Below are positions 55,315-63,731 of a stretch of DNA of 64,000 nucleotides, one piece after another (the stretch's first letter is position 1; every line of letters begins with the position of its first letter). The stretch spans positions 124,001 to 188,000 of the forward strand of contig NZ_LVYV01000055.1 of NCBI RefSeq assembly GCF_001618955.1, in the 5' to 3' direction. The notes under the pieces are model-generated. The model had not been told where the DNA came from. It saw only the letters and a program-made list of their open reading frames with translations, and ran no database searches. This DNA comes from Tardiphaga robiniae (GTDB taxonomy: Bacteria > Pseudomonadota > Alphaproteobacteria > Rhizobiales > Xanthobacteraceae). Position numbers and translations under genes: made by a program.

Positions 55315-56406
55315 ATGACCAAAAAGACCGCATTGATCACGGGCGTTACCGGCCAAGACGGCGCCTATCTCGCCGAGCTACTGTTGACCAAGGGCTATTC
55401 CGTCCACGGCATCAAGCGACGGACGTCGTTGATCAATACCGATCGTATCGATCATCTCTATCACGATCCCCACGAACAGGGTCTCGACTTCACCCTGCAT
55501 CACGGCGACCTGACCGATTCCTCAAGCCTGATCCGGATCGTCGAGGAAGTTCAGCCGGACGAGATCTACAATCTAGCGGCGCAGAGCCACGTTGCTGTCT
55601 CGTTCGAAGAGCCGGAATACACCGCGAATTCCGACGCGCTCGGCCCGCTGCGCATACTCGAAGCCCTGCGCATCCTGGGACTTGAGAAGAAGTCCCGCTT
55701 CTATCAGGCCTCGACGTCAGAGCTGTACGGCCTCGTCCAGGAAACTCCGCAGAAGGAAAGCACGCCGTTCTACCCGCGGTCGCCTTATGCGGTCGCCAAA
55801 CTCTACGCATACTGGATCACAGTTAATTATCGTGAGTCCTACGGGATCTATGCCTGCAACGGCATCCTGTTCAATCACGAGTCGCCGCTGCGTGGCGAAA
55901 CCTTCGTGACGCGCAAGATCACCCGCGCGCTGGCGCGTATCAAGCTTGGACTTCAGGATCGTGTGCACTTGGGCAATCTCGACGCCAAGCGCGACTGGGG
56001 TCACGCCCGCGATTACGTCGAAATGCAGTGGCTGATGCTGCAGCAAGAGAAACCGGAAGACTATGTCATCGCCACCGGCGAACAACATTCGGTGCGCGAC
56101 TTCGTCAGGTATGCTGCCGAGGAAGTCGGTATCAGCGTTCGCTGGGAAGGCGAAGGCGTCGACGAGAAGGGTTATAATGTCGAGACCGGTAAGTGCATCG
56201 TCGCCATCGATCCGCGCTATTTCCGCCCGGCAGAAGTCGAGACTCTGCTCGGTGACGCCTCCAAGGCGAAGCGTCAGCTTGGCTGGTCGCCGCGAACGTC
56301 ATTCCGCGATCTGGTCAGCGAGATGATGCGCGAAGATCTCAAGCTCGCCGAACGCGACGAGCTGGTGAAGAAGCACGGCTTCCGGTTTTTCAATCATCAC
56401 GAGTGA
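55315..56406 (+). CDS. gmd: GDP-mannose 4,6-dehydratase
   Basis: Gmd converts GDP-D-mannose to GDP-4-keto-6-deoxy-D-mannose, the precursor of GDP-L-fucose, GDP-D-rhamnose and others. Diagnostic features: [38 protein letters not shown] (NADP-binding RR), catalytic Thr134-Ser135-Glu136 in QASTSELYG and Tyr158-xxx-Lys162 in [12 protein letters not shown], then [20 protein letters not shown]. 363 residues is the normal length. With fcl at 34769 it makes the GDP-L-fucose route. This is the canonical copy, as opposed to the divergent one at 32481. Confidence 0.96.
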   Translation: MTKKTALITGVTGQDGAYLAELLLTKGYSVHGIKRRTSLINTDRIDHLYHDPHEQGLDFTLHHGDLTDSSSLIRIVEEVQPDEIYNLAAQSHVAVSFEEPEYTANSDALGPLRILEALRILGLEKKSRFYQASTSELYGLVQETPQKESTPFYPRSPYAVAKLYAYWITVNYRESYGIYACNGILFNHESPLRGETFVTRKITRALARIKLGLQDRVHLGNLDAKRDWGHARDYVEMQWLMLQQEKPEDYVIATGEQHSVRDFVRYAAEEVGISVRWEGEGVDEKGYNVETGKCIVAIDPRYFRPAEVETLLGDASKAKRQLGWSPRTSFRDLVSEMMREDLKLAERDELVKKHGFRFFNHHE

Positions 56407-56514
56407 AGCGGTCTGGCCGCCCCACCAGCGCCGCGATCGCTCATTGCCAACGGCATCACGGGGCCAATAGCATCTATTGGCGCCGGGGCTACGAGGAAGA
56501 TTCGGGGCGACGAC

Positions 56515-57648
56515 TTGCGTATCCTCCATGCGTATAAAATTTACCGACCTGACATCGAGGGCGGCATTCCCGCCGTCATGTCGAGCCTCGCCGAAGCACC
56601 AGATCCCGCGATTAGCCAGTCGATCCTCTGCGCGCGACGCAAAGGCGTGGCACGTCAGAGCACCATCGACGGCGTCCCCGTCGAAGCGGTCGGATCGCTC
56701 GGCACGCTGTTCTCCACGCCCTTGGCACCCGGTTACATCCCGGCTTTCTTGCGACGCGCACGCAGCGCCGATGTGGTCATTCATCACGCGCCGCTACCGC
56801 TGACCGACGCCGCAATCCTGTTGGGCCTGCCCGACCACGTCGGCCTGATTGTGTACTGGCATGCTGACATCATCGGCTACGCCCTGCTGAAGCGACTGAT
56901 CTCGCCGCTGATCCGCCATGTACTGGCTCGCGCCGACCGTATCGTCGTGTCCGGGCAATCAATGATCGAGGAATCGGAGTTTCTTCGGCGCCATGCTGCC
57001 AAATGTGTCGTCATGCCCTATGGCATGAATCTGGATTATTGGTCGACACTTGGCGACAGCGATCGCAATCAGGTCGCGGACATCAAACGCACAACACCGC
57101 GCCACATTGTTTCGCTGGGCCGTCTCGTCGGCTACAAGGGCTACGACGTACTGATCCGCGCGATGCGTGATATCGATGCAGAGGCCACGATCATTGGCGA
57201 AGGGCCACTGCTGACGGAGCTGCGGCAGCTCGCCGGCGAATTCGGCGTCGCCGATCGCGTCCGTTTCGCGGGTCGCCTGGAGCGCAGCGAGATCCGGCGG
57301 CTTTTCCACGCCGCCAACGTCTTCGCATTTCCTTCGGTCACCGAAGCTGAAGCATTCGGAATCGCGCAGGTGGAGGCGATGACCGCGGGCCTGCCTATCG
57401 TCAATACGAGCCTGGCCACCACGGTGCCGCTGGTGGCCCGGCATAACCTGGAAGGACTGACAGTCCCTCCCGGCGACGCGGCTGCACTGGCAACCGCGGT
57501 GAATCGAATCCTCGATGATCCGGCATTGGCCACACGGCTGGGCGCCGCTGGCCGGGCCCGCGCGCTAGGCGAATTCGATCAATCTGTGTTCAGGAGGCGG
57601 ATGGCTGCAGTCTATGCCGAGGCACTGCAGGCACGGCCGCAACGATAG
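56515..57648 (+). CDS. GT4-type glycosyltransferase, 377 aa
   Basis: This is a GT-B retaining glycosyltransferase: RILHAYKIYRPDIEGGIPAV at the N-terminus (the typical GG[IV] acceptor loop), HIVSLGRLVGYKGYDVLIRA, RVRFAGRLERSEIRRLFHAA and the donor ExFGxxxxE motif SVTEAEAFGIAQVEAM. The start is TTG 56515; the first in-frame ATG (56578) would remove the conserved first strand and glycine loop, so TTG is preferred. 108 bp after gmd. Confidence 0.9.
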   Translation: MRILHAYKIYRPDIEGGIPAVMSSLAEAPDPAISQSILCARRKGVARQSTIDGVPVEAVGSLGTLFSTPLAPGYIPAFLRRARSADVVIHHAPLPLTDAAILLGLPDHVGLIVYWHADIIGYALLKRLISPLIRHVLARADRIVVSGQSMIEESEFLRRHAAKCVVMPYGMNLDYWSTLGDSDRNQVADIKRTTPRHIVSLGRLVGYKGYDVLIRAMRDIDAEATIIGEGPLLTELRQLAGEFGVADRVRFAGRLERSEIRRLFHAANVFAFPSVTEAEAFGIAQVEAMTAGLPIVNTSLATTVPLVARHNLEGLTVPPGDAAALATAVNRILDDPALATRLGAAGRARALGEFDQSVFRRRMAAVYAEALQARPQR

Positions 57649-57689
57649 CCGTCGCAGCGCGACGGAGATCCAATCGGGGCAAAGGCGTC

Positions 57690-58391
57690 ATGAGCGACAA
57701 ACTGGGATCAAGTGCAGCTAGCCTCGCACATTATCGCCTGTTGCAAAAGCAGCGCCCCGACTGTTTTCGCGATCCCGACGACAGCCCGGTTGCGATCCTC
57801 ACCAATGATGATGATATCGCCGCAGCGCAGCACCAGGAAGACGCTCGCCGCAAGCAACATAACCTGTCATTCCCGGATCTTCGCGTCGGTGTGCTCGCCG
57901 CCGATCCCTATCTGGGCATGTTGACGCGCGATGCCGTCCGTTTCGCCGACGGCTCACTGGGTGTTTACAACCGCCACATTGGCGAGGCCGGCTGCGTGAT
58001 TATGCCAATGATTGCCGGCTCTGTCGTATTGATCCGGATATTCCGTCATGCCACCCGCGAATGGGCGTGGGAGTTTCCGGGCGGGCGTATCTCGCCGGGT
58101 GAAGATCCAACGACCACCGCCCTCCACGAGATGGAGGAGGAAATCGGAGCAATTGATCCGGTTATTCAAACGCTCGGAAACGTATATCCCTACCCGGCTT
58201 TCTCCAGCGCCAGCATCCATTTGTTCGCAGCGACAATTGCACAGGTCGGCACACCGCAAATTGCCGAAGGCATTGCCGCGATCGAAACGGTATCGCCAGT
58301 CAGGCTGATCGAGATGGCGGACAACGGCGATATCAAAGATGCGGCCGCCCTCGCCTGCATCCTCAAAGCCCGCCTACGGGGCATCATCTAG
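57690..58391 (+). CDS. Nudix hydrolase (sugar-nucleotide pyrophosphatase-like), altered Nudix box
   Basis: Nudix hydrolases split nucleoside diphosphate-X substrates. This 233-residue protein has the ADP-ribose/GDP-mannose pyrophosphatase-type WEFPGGRISPGEDPTTTALH segment. The Nudix box GX5EX7REUXEEXGU is complete except that the Arg is His146 (GRISPGEDPTTTALHEMEEE, residues 132-151, then IGA). The metal-binding Glu residues are retained. An ~85-residue N-terminal domain precedes it. In this locus a role in turning over a GDP-sugar, or proofreading an abnormal one, is conceivable. It converges with the polytopic protein gene with a 4-bp stop overlap. Confidence 0.85.
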   Translation: MSDKLGSSAASLAHYRLLQKQRPDCFRDPDDSPVAILTNDDDIAAAQHQEDARRKQHNLSFPDLRVGVLAADPYLGMLTRDAVRFADGSLGVYNRHIGEAGCVIMPMIAGSVVLIRIFRHATREWAWEFPGGRISPGEDPTTTALHEMEEEIGAIDPVIQTLGNVYPYPAFSSASIHLFAATIAQVGTPQIAEGIAAIETVSPVRLIEMADNGDIKDAAALACILKARLRGII

Positions 58392-61243
58392 TTCGTCGCG
58401 ATCGGCTCAAGCACCAGGCTGCGTACGGAAAAACCGACCGGTCGCCAATCCCTGTTCAATCCGAGGGCATATTGCGAGACGCTGTCGCTGATATCGAAGG
58501 TTAGGACAACGCCACGCGGATCGAGCCCAATGCCCGGCGGAAGATCGATGGACCGCTCATGATAGTCCTCGCCGAGCTTGAAGTTCCATGTCGCCACGTC
58601 AACCCCGTTGGCCTTCACACGGACCGTACGTGTAGGCAGCTGCGGTATCTGGAACGGCATCAGATCCATGGTCAGGCGCATCGGCCCCGCTTCCGGCCTG
58701 GCCAGAGGTAACGTCAGCACAGCGTAGGGACCGATTGACCACGTCCCGTGCGGTTCGGCCGCATACCAACCATGATCGGCATAGAGCGCAGACCACCCTT
58801 TGGCGCTGAAATCGAGCTGCGTGCCGAATTGATACTTCGGCCGGTCAGCGCGGAGATTTGCCATGATGCGCCATTGACCGATAAACTCGTTTTGCAACAT
58901 GAAACCGGCCTGCTGGATGGCGAAGCGTCGCAGCTCGGAGATCGCTGTGACAGCCTCCCCGGGCATGGGCTTGCCGCCTCCACGCCAAGTCAGAACATAG
59001 AAGGATGGAGTCTCTGCGAGCAAATCAAACCGACGCTCAAACTCTCCGGGACGGAAGGGCGCGGAAAGGCCTGATGCCCAGAACTCGAAATCGTGCTTGA
59101 GGAACAAAAAGTAGTTGATGTTCAAGCGGCGCAGGCTGCGTTCGACGGTATCCGCATCTGCGAATGACGAGGTCGCGAGCTCACGCGCAAAATCGGATTC
59201 GTGCGGCGTCACCACCATGGCGCGCGGCAGCAGCACTGCGTTGTTACAATAGGCCATCGCCGTGTAGGCATTGAGGAACAGAACCCGGGCGCTGGCGGGA
59301 ACACTCCGCGCAATCTCATCGCACCGCCCGAATTGTGCCATCGGATGAGTGAGTCCATGCGCGCGTCCCTGCAGGCCGAGTGTGCTTGCCAGCAGATGAC
59401 GCGGCGGGTCCACAGCGGCGGTCGGGACGGCAGCACGCAACGAAAAGGCGATGCCAATAGCCAGCAGGACGGGCACGCCAGCGCTCGCATTCACCGAGGC
59501 CGACGGCAGGAAAAGGCCAGGCCTCGCCAGCCGGCCCATCACACAAACCATCGCCAGCAGCACCAACGAGACGCCGATCGCGTCCACATGACGCATCAGC
59601 CGCTCCATGCTGCCGGAATGGAATGCTAGAATGAACACTGTGCAAACCAACCAATAGCCGAGCAGGCCCAGCAAATAGCTGCTGGATGCCGGACGCCCCA
59701 GAGCACGGATGGCCAACAGATAGATCACGGTCGCGACACCATAAAGCGCTGCACGATTGGCCGTGGGCGAGAGAGCAAGATCGCTCAGCGTGATATATAA
59801 CGACCCGCGATAGAGCCCATAGCCAAGGATCGCGCCCAACAGCAGAAAGAGACCATGCCGAAGCGATCGCCACCCGATCGGTACGCTAGCGATCATGACT
59901 GCAGCAACCACTCCTGCAAAGCCAAGCGAGATCGGAAGCCAATTGTTTCGAAGCTCGTTTATCAGTGTCCGCAGCTCGCGCAGCGTACTCACACCATCGT
60001 CGCTATTCAGCGTCAGTACGCCACCATTGACGTAGTTGATGTAGTGTTGCTGCAATCGACTGGTCCAGAGATCGAAGCGCGAGCCGTTGATAAATCGTTC
60101 GAACAGCGGAAACGGATTGAGATCGGGAATCCCTAGGAAGAGCCAGTTGCCAAACAGGGAGATGCCCGCTCCGACGCAACCGGCCAGCAAAATCGGCAAC
60201 AACCGGCGCGCGGACAGCCAGGGATGCGGCGCAACCGCCACCGCAACGACGACGAGCAGCGCGATGAAAGCCTCGAATTGTGCAAGTCCGATTGGAATTG
60301 CAAAAGCCAGCGGCAACACCAGGAGACGCTCTCTGCGCGCAGCGTTGTCATCCCTGCTGGAGATGTGAAGGCAGACCAGCAGGAAGCCCAGCGCCCACGC
60401 CGCAAACTGCAAGTGATACTTGCCGAAAGCCACTGCCCCCGGCAGCATCCAGAGGGTCGCAAGACTGGCCACCTCGGCTACAAGGATCGACAGCCGCCGG
60501 AATGGCTCGGGCACATCCGCTGCGATTTGCAGGATGAAGGCACGAAGCAGCATCGCAAACATGATGCAATATGCAGCCGACACCACATGACTCACCAATC
60601 CAGGCGCAACGCCTGCGGCCAACAGGTAAGTGCCGTTGCCACGCCCGGCGGTAAAATCCTGGATCAGCGGAAAGTCAGGCGAAAGCTTCACACCACCCAA
60701 ATGTCGCACTTCATTGAGCCAGCCCCAGTAGAACTGGACGACGTCGGTATCGTTGAGCTCACCTGTCGCTGCCCGCATGCCGATGAAGACAAGCGCGAGG
60801 ACGATACCGAGACGAATCGCAGCAAATGCAGATCTGTCGGCGCTGACATCCGCCAGCCTGGCCCAGCGTAACAGGCGCTGGGCCGCATCGGTGACAGCGC
60901 CGGAGACAGCGGCATAGCCGGCGCCGAGAACCAGAATAGCACCACCGACCCAAGGATTAATGAGTCCGGCGACAGCAAGAACAACCCCGATCAGACTGAG
61001 CCAGGCGCTTCCGCACAGCCACAAGAACCAGAGCTCGGAGGACTTCGCATCGTATCCGAAACGACGCGCCCAAGCGGTGCCGATTCCAATCTGGACGGTC
61101 AGGATGAGTGGCACCAGCGCGACCATGGCTAGTCCGAACACACCGTTGCGCCAACCGGCATCGAACAGCAGAGCACCGGCGTCTGGCGGGTTCGCCAAAA
61201 CGAGAGTCACGGTCAGCGCGAATACAGCTGCCGCGCCAGCCAT
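58388..61243 (-). CDS. Very large polytopic membrane protein with beta-sandwich C-terminus, ~951 aa
   Basis: I do not recognise a named family. From ATG 61243 (MAGAAAVFALTVTLVLANPP) it has about 15 hydrophobic segments. A periplasmic part is recognisable by SVPASARVLFLNAYTAMAYC and a ~120-residue C-terminal beta-rich module (HGTWSIGPYAVLTLPLARPE ... VRVKANGVDVATWNFKLGED) that looks like a carbohydrate-binding-type fold. An early loop TGELNDTDVVQFYWGWLNEV with acidic residues resembles GT-C catalytic loops. The frame extends upstream to 61558 inside the E1 beta gene and is rejected; TTG or GTG starts a few codons before 61243 are possible. It lies 77 bp after E1 beta on the same strand. Confidence 0.7.
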   Translation of the reverse strand: MAGAAAVFALTVTLVLANPPDAGALLFDAGWRNGVFGLAMVALVPLILTVQIGIGTAWARRFGYDAKSSELWFLWLCGSAWLSLIGVVLAVAGLINPWVGGAILVLGAGYAAVSGAVTDAAQRLLRWARLADVSADRSAFAAIRLGIVLALVFIGMRAATGELNDTDVVQFYWGWLNEVRHLGGVKLSPDFPLIQDFTAGRGNGTYLLAAGVAPGLVSHVVSAAYCIMFAMLLRAFILQIAADVPEPFRRLSILVAEVASLATLWMLPGAVAFGKYHLQFAAWALGFLLVCLHISSRDDNAARRERLLVLPLAFAIPIGLAQFEAFIALLVVVAVAVAPHPWLSARRLLPILLAGCVGAGISLFGNWLFLGIPDLNPFPLFERFINGSRFDLWTSRLQQHYINYVNGGVLTLNSDDGVSTLRELRTLINELRNNWLPISLGFAGVVAAVMIASVPIGWRSLRHGLFLLLGAILGYGLYRGSLYITLSDLALSPTANRAALYGVATVIYLLAIRALGRPASSSYLLGLLGYWLVCTVFILAFHSGSMERLMRHVDAIGVSLVLLAMVCVMGRLARPGLFLPSASVNASAGVPVLLAIGIAFSLRAAVPTAAVDPPRHLLASTLGLQGRAHGLTHPMAQFGRCDEIARSVPASARVLFLNAYTAMAYCNNAVLLPRAMVVTPHESDFARELATSSFADADTVERSLRRLNINYFLFLKHDFEFWASGLSAPFRPGEFERRFDLLAETPSFYVLTWRGGGKPMPGEAVTAISELRRFAIQQAGFMLQNEFIGQWRIMANLRADRPKYQFGTQLDFSAKGWSALYADHGWYAAEPHGTWSIGPYAVLTLPLARPEAGPMRLTMDLMPFQIPQLPTRTVRVKANGVDVATWNFKLGEDYHERSIDLPPGIGLDPRGVVLTFDISDSVSQYALGLNRDWRPVGFSVRSLVLEPIATN

Positions 61244-61320
61244 GATCGCGGATTGCCTCACCAACCGTTGCTCCAACCTGAATTTAATCTCAATCCGGTT
61301 CCGCAGCAGCGAACCTCTGC

Positions 61321-62355
61321 TCAGTAAGGTCCCTTGAAATCGTCCACCAAGTCGATCTCGCCCAGGCTGGACGAGGTCCGCCCCAACATCACCAACGCGG
61401 CTTTCGCGATGGTCGAGGCCTTGGGGTAGAACACGTCTTCCAAAGCCTGCGAAACCGGGGCCGGACAATTCGGCAGCGCTATACGGCGAACCGGGGCCTT
61501 CAGATCGTGAAAGCCCTTTTCTGCTGCCAACGCTGCAATCTCGCTGACGACACCACACATCTCCCAGCTGGTGTCGGTCACAATGAGGCGTCCGGTCTTC
61601 TTGAGCGACGCAAGGATAGTCTCTTCGTCGAGCGGACGAATTGAGCGCAGATCTATCACCTCGAGAGAGATATCATCTTTTGCCAGTTCGTCAGCCGCGC
61701 GAAGTGCTTCGACCGTCATGAACGAGGTCGCCACCACCGTGAGGTCGGTGCCGGGGCGTACCACCTCGGCGCTCCCGATAGGCACCACATAGGGCTCTTC
61801 CGGCACTTCGCCCTTCAGGCCGAACAGCGAGCGATGTTCGAGAATGACCACCGGGCCGTCGTGCTGCAGCGCCGCCATCATCAACCCTTTGGCGTCGTGC
61901 GGCGAGGTCGGCATCAACACCGTCAATCCGGGAAAATGCGCCAGCGGCGCCTGCAGGCTCTGCGAATGGGTAGCGCCCTGCCCCCAACCACGACCGACCA
62001 CGGCACGGACCACGATCGGAACGGTCCCGGCACGGCCGCCATACATGTACTTCCACTTCGCGGCGAGATTGATCAGTTGGTCGAACGCGAGAAACATGAA
62101 GTCGTTGCGCGGATGCACGATGACTGGGCGCTTGCCGACCGCCGCTGCTCCGATCGCGATGCCGGTTAGGGCATTTTCCATCGCCGGCGTATCAAACACA
62201 CGGGCCTTGCCGAAGCGCTTATAGGCTTCCGTGGTCGTGCCGAAGATGCCCGACGGATAATCCACGGCGATGCCAGCGACGAAAATGGATGGATCGCATT
62301 CCATCGCTTGGACGGTGGCTTCGGAAATCGCCTCGGCGTAGCTAAGTGTGCGCAT
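61321..62355 (-). CDS. Thiamine-diphosphate dehydrogenase E1 beta subunit-like protein
   Basis: This is a transketolase-type E1 beta chain (pyruvate/branched-chain oxoacid dehydrogenase family), 344 residues from ATG 62355 (MRTLSYAEAISEATVQAM). The ThDP-activating Glu is E60 in FDTPAMENALTGIAIGAA. FMFLAFDQLINLAAKWKYMY and GRGWGQGATHSQSLQAPLAH carry the usual interface and His residues, and the C-terminal domain has VIDLRSIRPLDEETILASLK. It lies 28 bp downstream of the E1 alpha gene. No E2 (lipoyl) or E3 gene is adjacent, so a role outside an oxoacid dehydrogenase complex is probable. A carboligase adding a C2 unit to a sugar is the working idea. Confidence 0.92.
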   Translation of the reverse strand: MRTLSYAEAISEATVQAMECDPSIFVAGIAVDYPSGIFGTTTEAYKRFGKARVFDTPAMENALTGIAIGAAAVGKRPVIVHPRNDFMFLAFDQLINLAAKWKYMYGGRAGTVPIVVRAVVGRGWGQGATHSQSLQAPLAHFPGLTVLMPTSPHDAKGLMMAALQHDGPVVILEHRSLFGLKGEVPEEPYVVPIGSAEVVRPGTDLTVVATSFMTVEALRAADELAKDDISLEVIDLRSIRPLDEETILASLKKTGRLIVTDTSWEMCGVVSEIAALAAEKGFHDLKAPVRRIALPNCPAPVSQALEDVFYPKASTIAKAALVMLGRTSSSLGEIDLVDDFKGPY

Positions 62356-62383
62356 GAATTCGCTCAGGGTTGAATCAAAATTA

Positions 62384-63406
62384 TCAGGCGTTTTCGAACA
62401 AGGTGTCGACTGCCGGCCACGGCGCCTGGCGGGCACGCTCTACGGTAGCCTCGATTTCAGCTTTGGTCTCCGCAGCCCAGACTTCGACCTCGGCAGCCGT
62501 TGCAACGCCCTGCTCGATCAGCCGGGTGGCCGAGCGCCGAACGGGGTCCCTGGCAACCCAAGCGTCGAATTCGGCCTTGTCGCGATAGCTGCGCTTTGCG
62601 TCGTGGTCGAACATCGGCCCGACGTGTTCGCGCCAACGATAGGTCATGCACTCCAGGAACACTGGACCGCCACCGGACCGTGCCTGCTGAACGGCGCGGA
62701 CGGCTGCATCGTAGACCGCGGCTACGTCATTGCCGTCAACGCGCTCGCTGGTCACCTTGAACGCACGCAGACGGTCGCACAGGTCCGACCCCGGCGCCTG
62801 ACGAACTGACAGCGGACTCTCAGTCGCATAGAGGTTATTCTCACACGCGAAGACGACAGGCAGCTTGCGGATCGACGCAAAGTTGATCGCCTCGTAGAAT
62901 GCGCCTTCATCGAGCGTGCCCTCGCCGAAAAAGCACACCGCGACCTTTGCCTCGCCATCCATAGCATAGGCCAGCGCAGTGCCGACGGCAGTCGCCACTG
63001 TTTCAGCGAGAATCGCCGATGAGACCATGAAACCTTTGTCGCGATCCGTCAGATGAACCGAACCGCCGCGGCCGAGCGAACAGCCATCGATGCGGCCATA
63101 GAGTTCAGCAGCCAGCTCATAGACGCTACCGCCGCGGGCGATGAAATGATTGTGCGAGCGATGATGGGTATAGACCATGTCTCCGGCATCGAGTGCCGAA
63201 CAGACGCCCACGGCTACGGCTTCCTGTCCGGTGCCGAAATGCGTCGGAGTGCGCATTTCCTGCTCGGTGTAACGGGTCGCCAGAGTCTCCTCGGTCATTC
63301 GTACGCGGAGCAGCGAACGATGCATCTCAATGGACTTTTCGGCGCTGGGAAGCACCAGAGAATTGCTGCGGGACACGATCTCGGTGCCAGAATGACTTTG
63401 GCTCAA
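62384..63406 (-). CDS. Thiamine-diphosphate dehydrogenase E1 alpha subunit-like protein
   Basis: This is an E1 alpha chain, 340 residues. The His-rich loop MVYTHHRSHNHFIARGG and the phosphorylation-loop region GRGGSVHLTDRDKGFM are clear. The ThDP/Mg motif is CFFGEGTLDEGAFYEAINFA ... CENNLYAT: the normal GDG is GEG (residues 161-163), with the distal NN intact. The start is TTG 63406, preceded by a GGGGGG Shine-Dalgarno-like run; ATG 63325 is a possible shorter start. It pairs with E1 beta downstream to form an alpha2beta2 enzyme. The same subfamily is known from lipopolysaccharide loci of other bacteria (general knowledge). Confidence 0.9.
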   Translation of the reverse strand: MSQSHSGTEIVSRSNSLVLPSAEKSIEMHRSLLRVRMTEETLATRYTEQEMRTPTHFGTGQEAVAVGVCSALDAGDMVYTHHRSHNHFIARGGSVYELAAELYGRIDGCSLGRGGSVHLTDRDKGFMVSSAILAETVATAVGTALAYAMDGEAKVAVCFFGEGTLDEGAFYEAINFASIRKLPVVFACENNLYATESPLSVRQAPGSDLCDRLRAFKVTSERVDGNDVAAVYDAAVRAVQQARSGGGPVFLECMTYRWREHVGPMFDHDAKRSYRDKAEFDAWVARDPVRRSATRLIEQGVATAAEVEVWAAETKAEIEATVERARQAPWPAVDTLFENA

Positions 63407-63731
63407 AATTCCCCCCTTGGCGGACGATACGACCGGGCCCCATCGGGATTATCTGCGTCGACGACCCACTACCGACCAGCTAAAGTAGGTGGTTATGGTG
63501 CCCCCGATGGGGTGTCAATAGCGCGGACGAAATGCAACCGCACTCCTCAATGCTCTTTTTGGAACCATCAGCGGCGCCGAAGCATGCAGTCACATAACGG
63601 CAAATATTCTCATCTCTGAATTGAGTATTTCGGTACTCGAATCCTCGAAATCAATTGCGCTGTGAAGCAATTGCTGATTGTTCCCTAGTCGCAGTGATAG
63701 CGGCCGACACGCTCCCAAACCATGAGGAAAA
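63407..63731. other. Divergent intergenic region, no gene supported
   Basis: This is 325 bp between the E1 alpha start and the start of the next plus-strand gene. Composition is more AT-rich than the surroundings, as expected for promoters. One inverted repeat, CAATTGC-N8-GCAATTG (63652-63673), lies about 60 bp before the plus-strand start. Short open frames here have no supporting features. Confidence 0.5.
63652..63673. promoter_or_regulatory. Inverted repeat upstream of the YbhN-like gene
   Basis: Seven-base perfect arms CAATTGC and GCAATTG are separated by 8 bases. Position 59 bp before ATG 63732 fits an operator or transcription-leader hairpin. No regulator can be assigned. Confidence 0.3.

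Noticed and set aside
61244-61558. 105-codon upstream extension of the giant membrane protein
   Set aside because: It overlaps the end of the E1 beta gene and is Gly/Arg-rich without features; the membrane protein starts near 61243.
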